The position numbers and the translations under genes are program-made. A model generated the notes under the pieces. That model was not told where the DNA came from. It worked only from the letters and a program-made list of their open reading frames with translations, and did no database searches. A stretch of DNA of 64,000 bases from Streptomyces justiciae (GTDB taxonomy: Bacteria > Actinomycetota > Actinomycetes > Streptomycetales > Streptomycetaceae), in the NCBI RefSeq assembly GCF_015163075.1, contig NZ_JADDXU010000009.1, positions 62,001 to 126,000 on the forward strand, read 5' to 3'. This document shows positions 33,818-41,801 of the stretch, in pieces; the first letter of the stretch is position 1, and every line of letters begins with the position of its first letter.

Positions 33818-34975
33818 TTACCGACCCAGCGCCTGCTGGAGGTCCTCCAGCAGGTCGTCGACGTTCTCGATGCCCACGGAGAGGCGCACCAGGTCGGCGG
33901 GCACCTCCAGGGCGCTGCCCGCGGCGGACGCGTGCGTCATGCGGCCGGGGTGCTCGATCAGGGACTCGACGCCGCCCAGGGACTCGCCCAGCGTGAAGAC
34001 CTTGGCGCGGTTGCAGACCTCGACGGCCGCCTCCTCGCCGCCCTCGACCTGGAAGGAGACCATGCCGCCGAACGCGCGCATCTGCTTGGCGGCGACCTCG
34101 TGCCCGGGGTGGTCCGTAAGACCCGGGTAGAGAACCTTCGTCACGCGCGCGTGCCGGGTCAGCATGTCGGCGACCTTGGTCGCGTTCTCGCTGTGCCGGT
34201 CCATGCGCACCGACAGCGTCTTGGTGCCGCGCAGCACCAGCCAGGAGTCGAAGGGCCCGGCGACCGCGCCCATGGCGTTCTGGTGGTACGCCAGTTCCTC
34301 GCCGAGCGCCTCGTCGCCGACGATGAGCGCACCGCCGACGACGTCGGAGTGGCCGCCCATGTACTTGGTCAGGGAGTGCACGACGACGTCGGCGCCGAGC
34401 GACAGCGGCTGCTGGAGGTACGGCGTGGCGAAGGTGTTGTCGACGACGAGCTTCGCGCCCGCGTCCCGCGCGATCTGTGCGACGGCGGCGATGTCGGTGA
34501 TGCCGAGCAGCGGGTTGGAGGGGGTCTCCACCCACACGGCCTTGGTCTTCGGGGTGATGGCGGCCCGCACGGCGGCGGGGTCGCTGGTGTCGGCGACCGA
34601 CCACTCCACGCCCCAGCGGGCGACGACCTTCGCGAAGAGGCGGAACGTGCCGCCGTAGGCGTCGTTGGGGATGACCACGTGGTCGCCGGGGCTGAGCAGC
34701 GTACGCAACAGGCAGTCCTCGGCCGCCAGTCCGGACGCGAACGCGAGACCTCGGCGGCCGCCTTCGAGGGCGGCGAGGTTCTCCTCCAGGGCGGTGCGGG
34801 TCGGGTTGGCGCTGCGGCTGTACTCGTAGCCGCCGCGCAGGCCGCCGACGCCGTCCTGCTTGTAGGTGGAGACCTGGTAGATCGGCGGGACGACCGCGCC
34901 GGTGAGGGGATCGGCGGTGTTGCCCGCGTGGATCGCGAGGGTCTCGAAGTGCTGACTGGTGTGCCTGTCGCTCAT
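33818..34975 (-). CDS. metB: Cystathionine gamma-synthase
   Basis: A 385-residue PLP enzyme of the Cys/Met metabolism family. Marks are YEYSRSANPTR, the PLP lysine in HSLTKYMGGHSDVVGG, and GGMVSFQVEGG. It joins an O-acylhomoserine with cysteine to give cystathionine; a role in reverse transsulfuration (gamma-lyase activity) is possible because the paralogues are hard to separate by motif. ATG 34973-34975 fits the usual family N-terminus; the longer frame upstream is non-coding. Confidence 0.92.
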   Translation of the reverse strand: MSDRHTSQHFETLAIHAGNTADPLTGAVVPPIYQVSTYKQDGVGGLRGGYEYSRSANPTRTALEENLAALEGGRRGLAFASGLAAEDCLLRTLLSPGDHVVIPNDAYGGTFRLFAKVVARWGVEWSVADTSDPAAVRAAITPKTKAVWVETPSNPLLGITDIAAVAQIARDAGAKLVVDNTFATPYLQQPLSLGADVVVHSLTKYMGGHSDVVGGALIVGDEALGEELAYHQNAMGAVAGPFDSWLVLRGTKTLSVRMDRHSENATKVADMLTRHARVTKVLYPGLTDHPGHEVAAKQMRAFGGMVSFQVEGGEEAAVEVCNRAKVFTLGESLGGVESLIEHPGRMTHASAAGSALEVPADLVRLSVGIENVDDLLEDLQQALGR

Positions 34976-35118
34976 GGGCCCCGAGCGTAGTCCGCATTCC
35001 GGACCGATGTCGGCGGTGAGGTGTACATGCCCCCGACGGGAGAGTCGTCCGGGCCGGGTTTTCCACAGGCAGGGGACCGGGTTGGCCAATTGTCGGCGGC
35101 GTCTGGAACGCTTGTGGC

Positions 35119-36237
35119 ATGGAGATTCTCTGGGTCCTGATGGCGCTGGTCATGCTGGGCTTCGTGGTGCTGCCCGTCCTGAGGCGCCGACGGGGCATGA
35201 TCGAGCGGGTCCCGCCGGGCCACCCCGACGCCGCGGACCCGGCGGACTACGGTTTCGTACGGCAGGAGGAGCTGGACGTCCGGATGCCCGGCCCCGACCA
35301 GGACCTGCTGGACGTCCTGGACCTGGTGCAGCGCACCCAGGACCACCGCGCGGCCTCCCAGCTCCTCGCCGGCACCGAGGCGGCGGGCGAGCTGCGCTGG
35401 CAGCGCGTGCAGGCGTTCGCGGGGGCGGCCTCCCTGGAGCTGGCGCGGCGTCCGGGCGGGGTGAGCGAGACGCCGGGCGGGCAGTGGCTGCGGGTGTGGC
35501 GGGCCGAGGCACCGAAGGACGCGGGCGGCGCGGCGGTGCATGCGGAGTTCCTGGTGCAGCAGGCGTGGCGGACGGCGACGCCGGGCACGGACGACTTCCG
35601 GATCATCATGGAGGAGGCGAAGGCGGCGTGCGCCGAGGCGGCGCTGCTGGCTCCGGGTGACCCGATCCCGTACATCGTCGAGCTGTCGGTGGCGCGCGGA
35701 CTCGCGTACCCCCGTGAGGAGTTCGAGCAGCTCTGGCTGAAGATCCTGGACCGCGCGCCGGCGCACATGGGCGCGCATCTGGCGGCGCTGCACTACTGGT
35801 GCGAGAAGTGGCACGGTTCGCGCGAGCAGGCGATGTCCTTCGCGGAGGCGGCCGCGGCCCGCGCGCCCCAGGGTTCCCTCCTCTCGGCGATGCCGCTGTT
35901 CGCGGTCTTCGAGCACCTGCCCGAGGTCAACCTGGTCGCCGGCTTCTATCAGAGCGAGGTCGTCACGAAGGCGATACACGGCGCCCTGCACGCCGTGCAC
36001 TCGGCCCGCGCGGACGACCCGATGCTGGCGCACGTCCGGCACATGCTGGTCTTCTTCCTGGTCCGCGGCGAGCGTTGGGCGGAGGCCATGAACCAGCTCC
36101 TCCACATCGACGGCCATGTGGGCGCCCTGCCGTGGACCCTGTCCCCCGACCCGGCGGCGGAGTTCGCGGTCTACCGGGCGCTGGCGGTGGCGGGCTACGA
36201 GGCGAACGGCGGCAGCCCGGCAACGCTTCCGCACTGA
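35119..36237 (+). CDS. Membrane-anchored helical-repeat protein of unknown function
   Basis: A 372-residue protein with an N-terminal membrane helix (ILWVLMALVMLGFVVLPVL), an Arg-rich stop-transfer and a cytosolic alpha-helical region that looks like TPR-type repeats (AAASQLLAGTEAAGEL-like helices, AHMGAHLAALHYWCEKW, MLVFFLVRGERWAEAMNQLL). It resembles conserved Streptomyces proteins of unknown role. It stands alone between metB and msrA. Confidence 0.75.
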   Translation: MEILWVLMALVMLGFVVLPVLRRRRGMIERVPPGHPDAADPADYGFVRQEELDVRMPGPDQDLLDVLDLVQRTQDHRAASQLLAGTEAAGELRWQRVQAFAGAASLELARRPGGVSETPGGQWLRVWRAEAPKDAGGAAVHAEFLVQQAWRTATPGTDDFRIIMEEAKAACAEAALLAPGDPIPYIVELSVARGLAYPREEFEQLWLKILDRAPAHMGAHLAALHYWCEKWHGSREQAMSFAEAAAARAPQGSLLSAMPLFAVFEHLPEVNLVAGFYQSEVVTKAIHGALHAVHSARADDPMLAHVRHMLVFFLVRGERWAEAMNQLLHIDGHVGALPWTLSPDPAAEFAVYRALAVAGYEANGGSPATLPH

Positions 36238-36313
36238 GGCGGGGCGCCGGAATGCGGGGGCGGCGGCCTGGTGTTGACGGCTGCGCCGCCCTCCCCCGAC
36301 GAAGGAGCACGCC

Positions 36314-36982
36314 ATGCTGTTCGGCCGTACGCCTGTCCTCCCCACGCCCGAACAGGCGCTGCAGGGCCGCCCCGAGCCGCTGTTCAGCCTCCCCGACCAC
36401 CACACCGTCCTCAACACCCCGCTCCTGGGCCCCTACCCCGAGGGCCTGGAGATCGCCGACTTCGGCCTGGGCTGCTTCTGGGGAGCCGAGCGCAAGTTCT
36501 GGCAGCTCCCGGCCGGTGTGTACACGACCGTGGTCGGCTACCAGGGCGGCCACACCGAGAACCCCACCTACGAGGAGGTCTGCTCGGGCCTCACCGGCCA
36601 CACGGAGGTGGTCCGCGTGGTCTTCGACCCGACCGTCATCTCCTACGACCGCCTCCTGAAAACCTTCTGGGAATCCCACGACCCCACCCAGGGCTTCCGC
36701 CAGGGCAACGACGTAGGCACCCAGTACCGCTCAGCGATCCACACCCACACCCCAGCGCAGGCCGACAGGGCCCACTCCTCCCGCGAGGCCTACCAGAAGG
36801 CCCTGACGGCGTCGGGCCACCACGCCACGATCACCACGGAGATCCTCCCGGCGGAGGGCCGCCCCTTCTATGCCGCCGAGGAATATCACCAGCAGTACCT
36901 CGACAAGAACCCGGCGGGGTACTGCGGCATAGGCGGGACGGGTGTGTCCTGTCCTGTCGGCGTTGCCAAGGCCGGCGGCTGA
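36314..36982 (+). CDS. msrA: Peptide-methionine (S)-S-oxide reductase
   Basis: A 222-residue enzyme reducing the S-epimer of methionine sulfoxide in proteins. The catalytic motif GLGCFWGAERKFW sits near residue 52; QYRSAI and a C-terminal pair (GYCGIGGTGVSCPVG) supply the recycling cysteine(s). ATG 36314 has GAAGGAG upstream. It is followed after only 6 bp by an unknown gene, the edge of an accessory-looking stretch. Confidence 0.95.
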   Translation: MLFGRTPVLPTPEQALQGRPEPLFSLPDHHTVLNTPLLGPYPEGLEIADFGLGCFWGAERKFWQLPAGVYTTVVGYQGGHTENPTYEEVCSGLTGHTEVVRVVFDPTVISYDRLLKTFWESHDPTQGFRQGNDVGTQYRSAIHTHTPAQADRAHSSREAYQKALTASGHHATITTEILPAEGRPFYAAEEYHQQYLDKNPAGYCGIGGTGVSCPVGVAKAGG

Positions 36983-36988
36983 TGCCAG

Positions 36989-37744
36989 GTGACGGACGCC
37001 GAGATGCTCGTACGCCTGCTCACGGCTCTCGGTGCCGGCGCCGACGACGCACGGGGCTGGGCGGAGTCCGAGGTCAGGGAGGGGTTTCCGCAACTGGCCC
37101 GGTACCGGCTCCTGCGTGCCCTTGCGCAGGATGTCCAGGCTTGGGACGCCGTCACGGTCGCTGCCCTTCGGTACGGCACGAGTCAGGCTGAAGACGTCAT
37201 CGACATCGCTCGCGCCGTCGCGCGGGAGACCACCTTCAGCGTCCTGTACCGGCTGTCGGACCCGGACAGCGACGACCTCCCCGTCGACCTTCAGCGGCAA
37301 CTGCCCGGCTGGGCCCTCGTGGAGACCACACCGGTCGGCGAGCTGACGGGTCGGGTCCTGGGTGCCGTGTACGAGGACCTCAACACCCTTGATCCAGGGG
37401 CCGAAGCGGCTCGGGACACGACCGTCGCGGCAGGCTGGATCTGGGAGACCAACCTCCGCCCCTTCTGCGAGTCGCTCGCCGCGGAGGTGGCCTACGACTT
37501 CGACGACAGTGACTGGCTGGCGATCGACACGGCGCTCCCGGGCACGGATGACGAACAACCGCTCTCGGCCTGGTACGTCTACCCGCTCGTCGGACGTCGG
37601 CGGGTCGAGCTGCACGTAGCTCAGTCCGTGGGCGGCGGTGAGGTGTCGGTGAGTGTGCAGGGGGCCGTCGACGGACCGACCCGAAGTCGCGTCGCGCTGC
37701 TTCTCGACGTCATGGCGCGTTACCGGATGATCGCATCGGAATAG
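36989..37744 (+). CDS. Unknown protein directly upstream of Shedu
   Basis: A 251-residue soluble protein starting at GTG 36989, 6 bp after msrA. The N-terminal half is helical (LLTALGAGADDARGWAESEV); the C-terminal half is mixed with acidic clusters (FDDSDWLAIDTALPGTDDE) and ends in RMIASE. I recognise no domain. It ends 24 bp before the Shedu gene on the same strand, so it may be part of the same defence cassette or merely co-inserted. Its third positions look less G/C-biased than the neighbours, which suggests transfer. Confidence 0.65.
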   Translation: MTDAEMLVRLLTALGAGADDARGWAESEVREGFPQLARYRLLRALAQDVQAWDAVTVAALRYGTSQAEDVIDIARAVARETTFSVLYRLSDPDSDDLPVDLQRQLPGWALVETTPVGELTGRVLGAVYEDLNTLDPGAEAARDTTVAAGWIWETNLRPFCESLAAEVAYDFDDSDWLAIDTALPGTDDEQPLSAWYVYPLVGRRRVELHVAQSVGGGEVSVSVQGAVDGPTRSRVALLLDVMARYRMIASE

Positions 37745-37768
37745 CAGCGCCCACAGATAATCGCGTCC

Positions 37769-38974
37769 GTGGATGTGAGATCTGACTTCGCGTTGAAGCT
37801 CCAGCTGGATCACGTGGCCGAGCAAGCCGGCGACCCCAAGGTCAAGGACGCCCTTGAAGCGGTCGTCCGGCACATGAACAGCGGCAGAAGCCCCTACCGG
37901 GGAGGCCGCACGCTCGTCGCCCTGTTGCGGGACGTGCGGGCCACCGCGGCGGCGCTCGACGAATGGCACGTCGTACGGCTGGTGCAGGACTCGCTGGACT
38001 ACGCGGAAGGACGGATCCTCCGGCCGGACTTCGAGGAGCGGTACCGGCTCTTCCAACGGTCGACAGAACCCCTGAGTTCACATCAGGACTACCTGGCACG
38101 AACGCTCTCCGCGACGCTCGCCTTCTTCATGCAACTCGGCGACGAATACCTGGCCCAGCATCCCGACGCGGGCGCGGGCGAAGTGCTCACCCACGTGAAG
38201 GGCGTTGCCCAGGACGCGCGTTACATGCAGCAGTCGCAGGAACGGACGGGCCGTTGTCGCATCCTGCGGGGCAGCGCCGAGGTGGCGGCGTGGCTCGAGC
38301 AGGTCTTCCAGGAGCGGGTGGACGTGGAGGACCCGGAGGCCACCGCTCGCCGCATCGTGATGTCCCCGGAGTCGCTCGCGGTTCTGGCAGCGGACCGAGA
38401 CGGGCAACTGCTGCTGCGGGCCGCGGAGGTCCAACGGCGTCGGCGGGGGCTCAAGGCGCTGCGCACGACGGTGGAGGACCCGCGAGCGAGCGAGAGCGAT
38501 CTGCAGCGTGCGCTGGACGGCCAACACTGGATCTTCGGCGGGCAGTTCGTGGGCCAGGCGGTCCAGCGCAGGCTCGTGCCGGGCGATGAGGTCGACATCC
38601 CTCTGATACGTGGGGACGGCGCGCTGCACATCGTCGAGTTGAAGCGCGCCATGAGCCTCAAGGGCTCCCTCGTCAAAAGACACCGAGGGTGTTGGGTGCC
38701 GACGGCCGAGGTGCACGACGCGGTGAGCCAAGCGGTGAACTACCTCGTCGGCCTGGACGAACATCGACAGCGGATCAGGGACGAACTCGGCATCGAGACC
38801 CGCCGGGCGAGCGCTCTGGTACTGATCGGCCACCCGTCCCTACAACCGGACGTGCCCGAGGAAGCCATCAACGAGGCCCTGCGCACTCTCAACACCCACC
38901 TGAGCCGCGTCGAGGCGGTGACGTACAAGGAGTTGGTGGATAACGCGGAGCGGGCGCTGGGAGGATGGCGGTAG
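37769..38974 (+). CDS. sduA: Shedu (SduA) antiphage nuclease
   Basis: A 401-residue protein whose C-terminal third carries the Shedu/DUF4263 PD-(D/E)XK nuclease core: an early helix with ALDGQHWIFGGQFV, Asp in GDEVDIPLIRGDG and the ELK of LHIVELKRAM, followed by AVSQAVNYLVGLDEHR and SALVLIGHP. Residues 1-230 are helical with no recognised domain, as in other Shedu proteins where the variable N-terminus is thought to sense infection. The GTG 37769 start lacks a clear ribosome-binding site; GTG 37775 is an alternative. It is a single-gene defence system elsewhere. Confidence 0.82.
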   Translation: MDVRSDFALKLQLDHVAEQAGDPKVKDALEAVVRHMNSGRSPYRGGRTLVALLRDVRATAAALDEWHVVRLVQDSLDYAEGRILRPDFEERYRLFQRSTEPLSSHQDYLARTLSATLAFFMQLGDEYLAQHPDAGAGEVLTHVKGVAQDARYMQQSQERTGRCRILRGSAEVAAWLEQVFQERVDVEDPEATARRIVMSPESLAVLAADRDGQLLLRAAEVQRRRRGLKALRTTVEDPRASESDLQRALDGQHWIFGGQFVGQAVQRRLVPGDEVDIPLIRGDGALHIVELKRAMSLKGSLVKRHRGCWVPTAEVHDAVSQAVNYLVGLDEHRQRIRDELGIETRRASALVLIGHPSLQPDVPEEAINEALRTLNTHLSRVEAVTYKELVDNAERALGGWR

Positions 38975-39074
38975 GCGGGTCAAGCCGACAAGGGAGAGCA
39001 GGTGTCTGCAGGGCGTTGCTGGCCCAGGTTCCGCATGCCCGGGTGGTGGGGCGGTGTGGATGCGGTGCGGTTGC

Positions 39075-39161
39075 GTGATCGTCGACTCCCTCCTGGAGAT
39101 CTACTCGGTGTCCGACGAACCGATCACCGCATGGCCCGACCCCCGCTTCATCGAGCGCTGA
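39075..39161 (+). pseudogene. Short gene remnant after Shedu
   Basis: A 28-residue reading frame (VIVDSLLEIYSVSDEPITAW, then PDPRFIER and TGA 39159-39161) has protein-like composition but no start region, domain or ribosome-binding site. It looks like the C-terminal end of a lost gene. The rest of the 38975-39197 gap shows nothing else. The identity of the parent family is not known to me. Confidence 0.35.
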
Positions 39162-39197
39162 CCGGTCAGCGGTAGGCGCACGCAGCAGTCGTACGTC

Positions 39198-39812
39198 ATG
39201 GATCATGACGCCATGGACACCCTCACCCCCTACCAACAGGCCCTCCGCGACCGGCTCCTCGCCGCCCCCGTACTGCCCGCGCCCGCGCCCTGGCAGCCCG
39301 TCTTCTCCCCGCGTCACGCCTCCTGCGCACCGGTCGGAGGGCTGCTCGGGATCGGGTTCGGGACGCATCCCGAGAACGGGAACGACCTGGTCATGGTCGT
39401 CTCGCACGACGGGCACGGGCTCTTCGACGCCGTCAGCGGGGAGAAGATCGCCCGGGACCGGGACCCCGACGACGAGGACTGCGCCCCTGACGGAACCGAC
39501 GACCTGACCTGCCCGGGGCTCGGTCCGCTCGCCGGCACCAGGGTGCACATCGCCGGGCTCTACGGCGGAGGGCTGCACATGACGGCCGCGGGCGGATGGG
39601 GACTTGAGGTCGTCCAACCCGCCTGGCCCCACGACCGGGTCCTGCTCACCCACGGCAGCGGCATGCCGCACCGCGAACCGCACGGCGACGGATGGTGGCA
39701 CATCTTCCACTCCCACTACAGCGAACTACGAGCGGTCGGCTTCTCCCCCTCCGGCCGCACCCTCGCCGTCGCCACCAGCAGCGACCTCACGCTCTGGACT
39801 CGCGCCATCTAA
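39198..39812 (+). CDS. Unknown protein with a single WD40-like blade at its C-terminus
   Basis: A 204-residue protein. The last 28 residues (ELRAVGFSPSGRTLAVATSS, then DLTLWTR) match one WD40 repeat; the rest (GLLGIGFGTHPENGNDLVMV, VSHDGHGLFDAVSGEKIARD) shows other short beta-hairpins and could be a small propeller-like or degenerate fold. ATG 39198 and 39213 are both possible starts; neither has a strong ribosome-binding site. It lies among accessory genes between Shedu and a DUF4291 gene. Function unknown. Confidence 0.65.
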   Translation: MDHDAMDTLTPYQQALRDRLLAAPVLPAPAPWQPVFSPRHASCAPVGGLLGIGFGTHPENGNDLVMVVSHDGHGLFDAVSGEKIARDRDPDDEDCAPDGTDDLTCPGLGPLAGTRVHIAGLYGGGLHMTAAGGWGLEVVQPAWPHDRVLLTHGSGMPHREPHGDGWWHIFHSHYSELRAVGFSPSGRTLAVATSSDLTLWTRAI

Positions 39813-39885
39813 AAGCACCCCAAAAAAAGCACCGACGCAGAAATTCAGTGGTCGCCCCTCACCCCCCGACCACACCCTGTACGCC

Positions 39886-40530
39886 ATGGAAGTACCCGAG
39901 CATCACCAGATCCGCGCCCTCCACACCCCGTCCACCGTCACCGTCTACCAGGCCTACTCCCCCACGATCGGCCTCCCCGCCGCCCGCGACGGCCGCTTCC
40001 CCGCCGCCTGGAAGCGCGACCGTATGACATGGATCAAGCCCAGCTTCCTGTGGATGATGTACCGCTGCGGATGGGGCACCAAGGAAGGCCAGGAGACCGT
40101 CCTGGCCGTGGAGATCACCCGCGACGGCTTCGAGTGGGCGCTGCGGAACTCGTGCCTGTCGAGCTACGTCCGCGACGCGCACCCCGACCGGGCCACCTGG
40201 CAACGGCAGTTGAAGCGCTCTCCGGCCCGCGTGCAGTGGGACCCCGAACGTGACCTCCGACTACAGCCCCTGCCGTACCGTTCCCTGCAACTCGGCCTGT
40301 CCGGCGAGGCAGCGCGCCGCTACGCCGACGAGTGGACGGTGGCCATCCGGGACGTGACACCGCTCGCCCATGAGATCCACGCCCTGGTCAAGGACGGCGA
40401 CCTCGACGCAGCGGCGCGGCTACTGCCGCGGGAGCGCCCCTTTCCCACCCCGGAGCACCCGTCCATCACACCCGCCCCGCCAAGAACTCCCCCCAAGTCC
40501 GCTTCCCCCTCTCCGCCCCCTCCAACGTGA
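39886..40530 (+). CDS. DUF4291 family protein
   Basis: A 214-residue protein with the family's strongly conserved segments: QIRALHTPSTVTVYQAYSP, then DRMTWIKPSFLWMMYRCGWG, and VLAVEITRDGFEWAL. ATG 39886 is chosen because the family begins just before EVPEHHQIRA; the open frame upstream is a shadow of the previous gene. The last about 30 residues are a Pro/Ser-rich tail that overlaps the convergent SDR gene by 65 bp. The function of DUF4291 is not established. Confidence 0.88.
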   Translation: MEVPEHHQIRALHTPSTVTVYQAYSPTIGLPAARDGRFPAAWKRDRMTWIKPSFLWMMYRCGWGTKEGQETVLAVEITRDGFEWALRNSCLSSYVRDAHPDRATWQRQLKRSPARVQWDPERDLRLQPLPYRSLQLGLSGEAARRYADEWTVAIRDVTPLAHEIHALVKDGDLDAAARLLPRERPFPTPEHPSITPAPPRTPPKSASPSPPPPT

Positions 40531-41230
40531 GATTCGCCCCCGCCCGATACGCCTTCCCGGCCTTCCCCGGAATACGAACCGGCAGCCGCAACCGCCCCCG
40601 CGCGCCCCGGAGTTCGAGATAGGGACGGGCCAGCTCGGCGAAGTCGTGCACCTCCGGCCCCGCCATGTCCGGGACCAGCCCCGCAGGCTCCCCCAGCGTC
40701 AACTCGACCAGCCTCGCCGCCACTTCCGCCGAGTCGACCGGCTGGAGGCGTAGTCCGCCCGGTATCGGCAGGACCGGGAGCTTCGTCAGCTTCTCGATCA
40801 TCGTCAGGGTCAGGTCGTGGAACTGGGCGGCCCGCAACGTCGTCCAGGGGATGCCCGAGTCAGCGATCGCGCGCTCCGAGTCCAGCTTGGTCCGCAGCCA
40901 GGCCAGCGGGACGCGGTCGGCGCCGATGACCGAGATGTAGACGAGGTGCCGTACGTCGGCTGCGCGGGCCGCCCTTACGAGGGTGCGGGTCGCCTCGTCG
41001 TCGCCCTTCGGGCCGCCCGCGAGGTGCAGGACCGTGTCGACACCCGACAGTGCCGCGTCGATGCCCTCGCCCGTCATCAGGTCGCCGGTGACGTACTCGA
41101 CCCCGTCCGCGTCCTCGCGGTCGCGGCGGCTGAGGACCCGCACCGTGCGGCCCGCCGCCCGCAGCAGCGGAACCGCGTGGCTGCCCAGGGTGCCCGTGCC
41201 GCCGGTGATCAGGATGGGGGTCGTCGTCAT
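40466..41230 (-). CDS. NmrA/SDR-like NAD(P)-binding protein
   Basis: A 254-residue Rossmann protein with a typical atypical-SDR nucleotide motif (ITGGTGTLGSHAV), HLVYISVIGADRVP and no clear YxxxK catalytic pair, as in NmrA/complex-I-type redox sensors or quinone oxidoreductase-like proteins. ATG 41228-41230 has TGGAG upstream. Its 3' end overlaps the end of the DUF4291 gene on the other strand by 65 bp. The substrate is unknown. Confidence 0.88.
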   Translation of the reverse strand: MTTTPILITGGTGTLGSHAVPLLRAAGRTVRVLSRRDREDADGVEYVTGDLMTGEGIDAALSGVDTVLHLAGGPKGDDEATRTLVRAARAADVRHLVYISVIGADRVPLAWLRTKLDSERAIADSGIPWTTLRAAQFHDLTLTMIEKLTKLPVLPIPGGLRLQPVDSAEVAARLVELTLGEPAGLVPDMAGPEVHDFAELARPYLELRGARGRLRLPVRIPGKAGKAYRAGANLTLEGAERGKRTWGEFLAGRV

Positions 41231-41301
41231 GACTGCTCCAGTTCTGTGAGCCGAGGAACTGCCTTCGCGGACATGACGCGAGGGACTGGAGCGATGTGAC
41301 A

Positions 41302-41331
41302 GCCGGGGGCGGATTCTGTTCCGCCCCCGGC
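41302..41331 (-). terminator. Hairpin terminator after the VOC gene
   Basis: A 12-bp perfect stem, GCCGGGGGCGGA (41302-41313) with TCCGCCCCCGGC (41320-41331), and a 6-nt loop. It lies 20 bp past the VOC stop on the - strand and before the SDR start, so it separates the two transcripts. Confidence 0.8.
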
Positions 41332-41350
41332 ACTCGTGCGCAATCAGACG

Positions 41351-41734
41351 TCAGTCGCCACTGCCGTAGGGCCTGGTCAGGATCTCCAGGTTGTGGCCGT
41401 TCGGGTCGTCGAAGTACGTGCCGCGGCCGCCGTCATTGTGGTTGATCTCGCCCCGCTGTCGGTGGAACGGGTCCGCCCAGTGCGTCAGACCCCGCTTCTC
41501 GATACGGCCGAAGATCGTGTCGAAGTCGTCCTCCGACACCAGGAACGCGTAGTGCTGCGGCGTGATGTCCCCAGGCGCCTCCATGAAGTCCAGGGTCACT
41601 CCGTTGGGAATCTCGACGGGGATGAAGGGACCGTACTGCGGGCCCACTTCCAGTCCCAGGATGTCGGCGAGGAACCGGGCCGACGCCTGCTTGTCGTGAG
41701 CGGCGACGATGGTGTGGTTCAGCTGAACAGTCAT
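41351..41734 (-). CDS. VOC-family (glyoxalase/dioxygenase-fold) protein
   Basis: A 127-residue protein of two beta-alpha-beta-beta-beta modules. It opens QLNHTIVAAHDKQASARFLA and has a metal-site-like GRGTYFDDPNGHNLEILT close to the end. Candidate metal ligands are the early His and the late Glu. It could be a glyoxalase-like or fosfomycin/bleomycin-resistance-like protein; nothing identifies a substrate. It is monocistronic with its own terminator. Confidence 0.9.
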   Translation of the reverse strand: MTVQLNHTIVAAHDKQASARFLADILGLEVGPQYGPFIPVEIPNGVTLDFMEAPGDITPQHYAFLVSEDDFDTIFGRIEKRGLTHWADPFHRQRGEINHNDGGRGTYFDDPNGHNLEILTRPYGSGD

Positions 41735-41801
41735 CGTGTTGGCCTCCTCGTTCCGAGGCTACTCTCGCCGTCCGGCCCCACACCGACCGTCGCCGGAGGC
41801 G

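Noticed and set aside
33318..35198. 626-codon frame spanning metB on the - strand
   Set aside because: It is an out-of-frame shadow of metB, with no domain and Arg-rich composition.
39604..39885. N-terminal extension of the DUF4291 protein
   Set aside because: It overlaps the previous gene in another frame and is Ser/Pro/Thr-rich without family similarity; the family starts at about ATG 39886.
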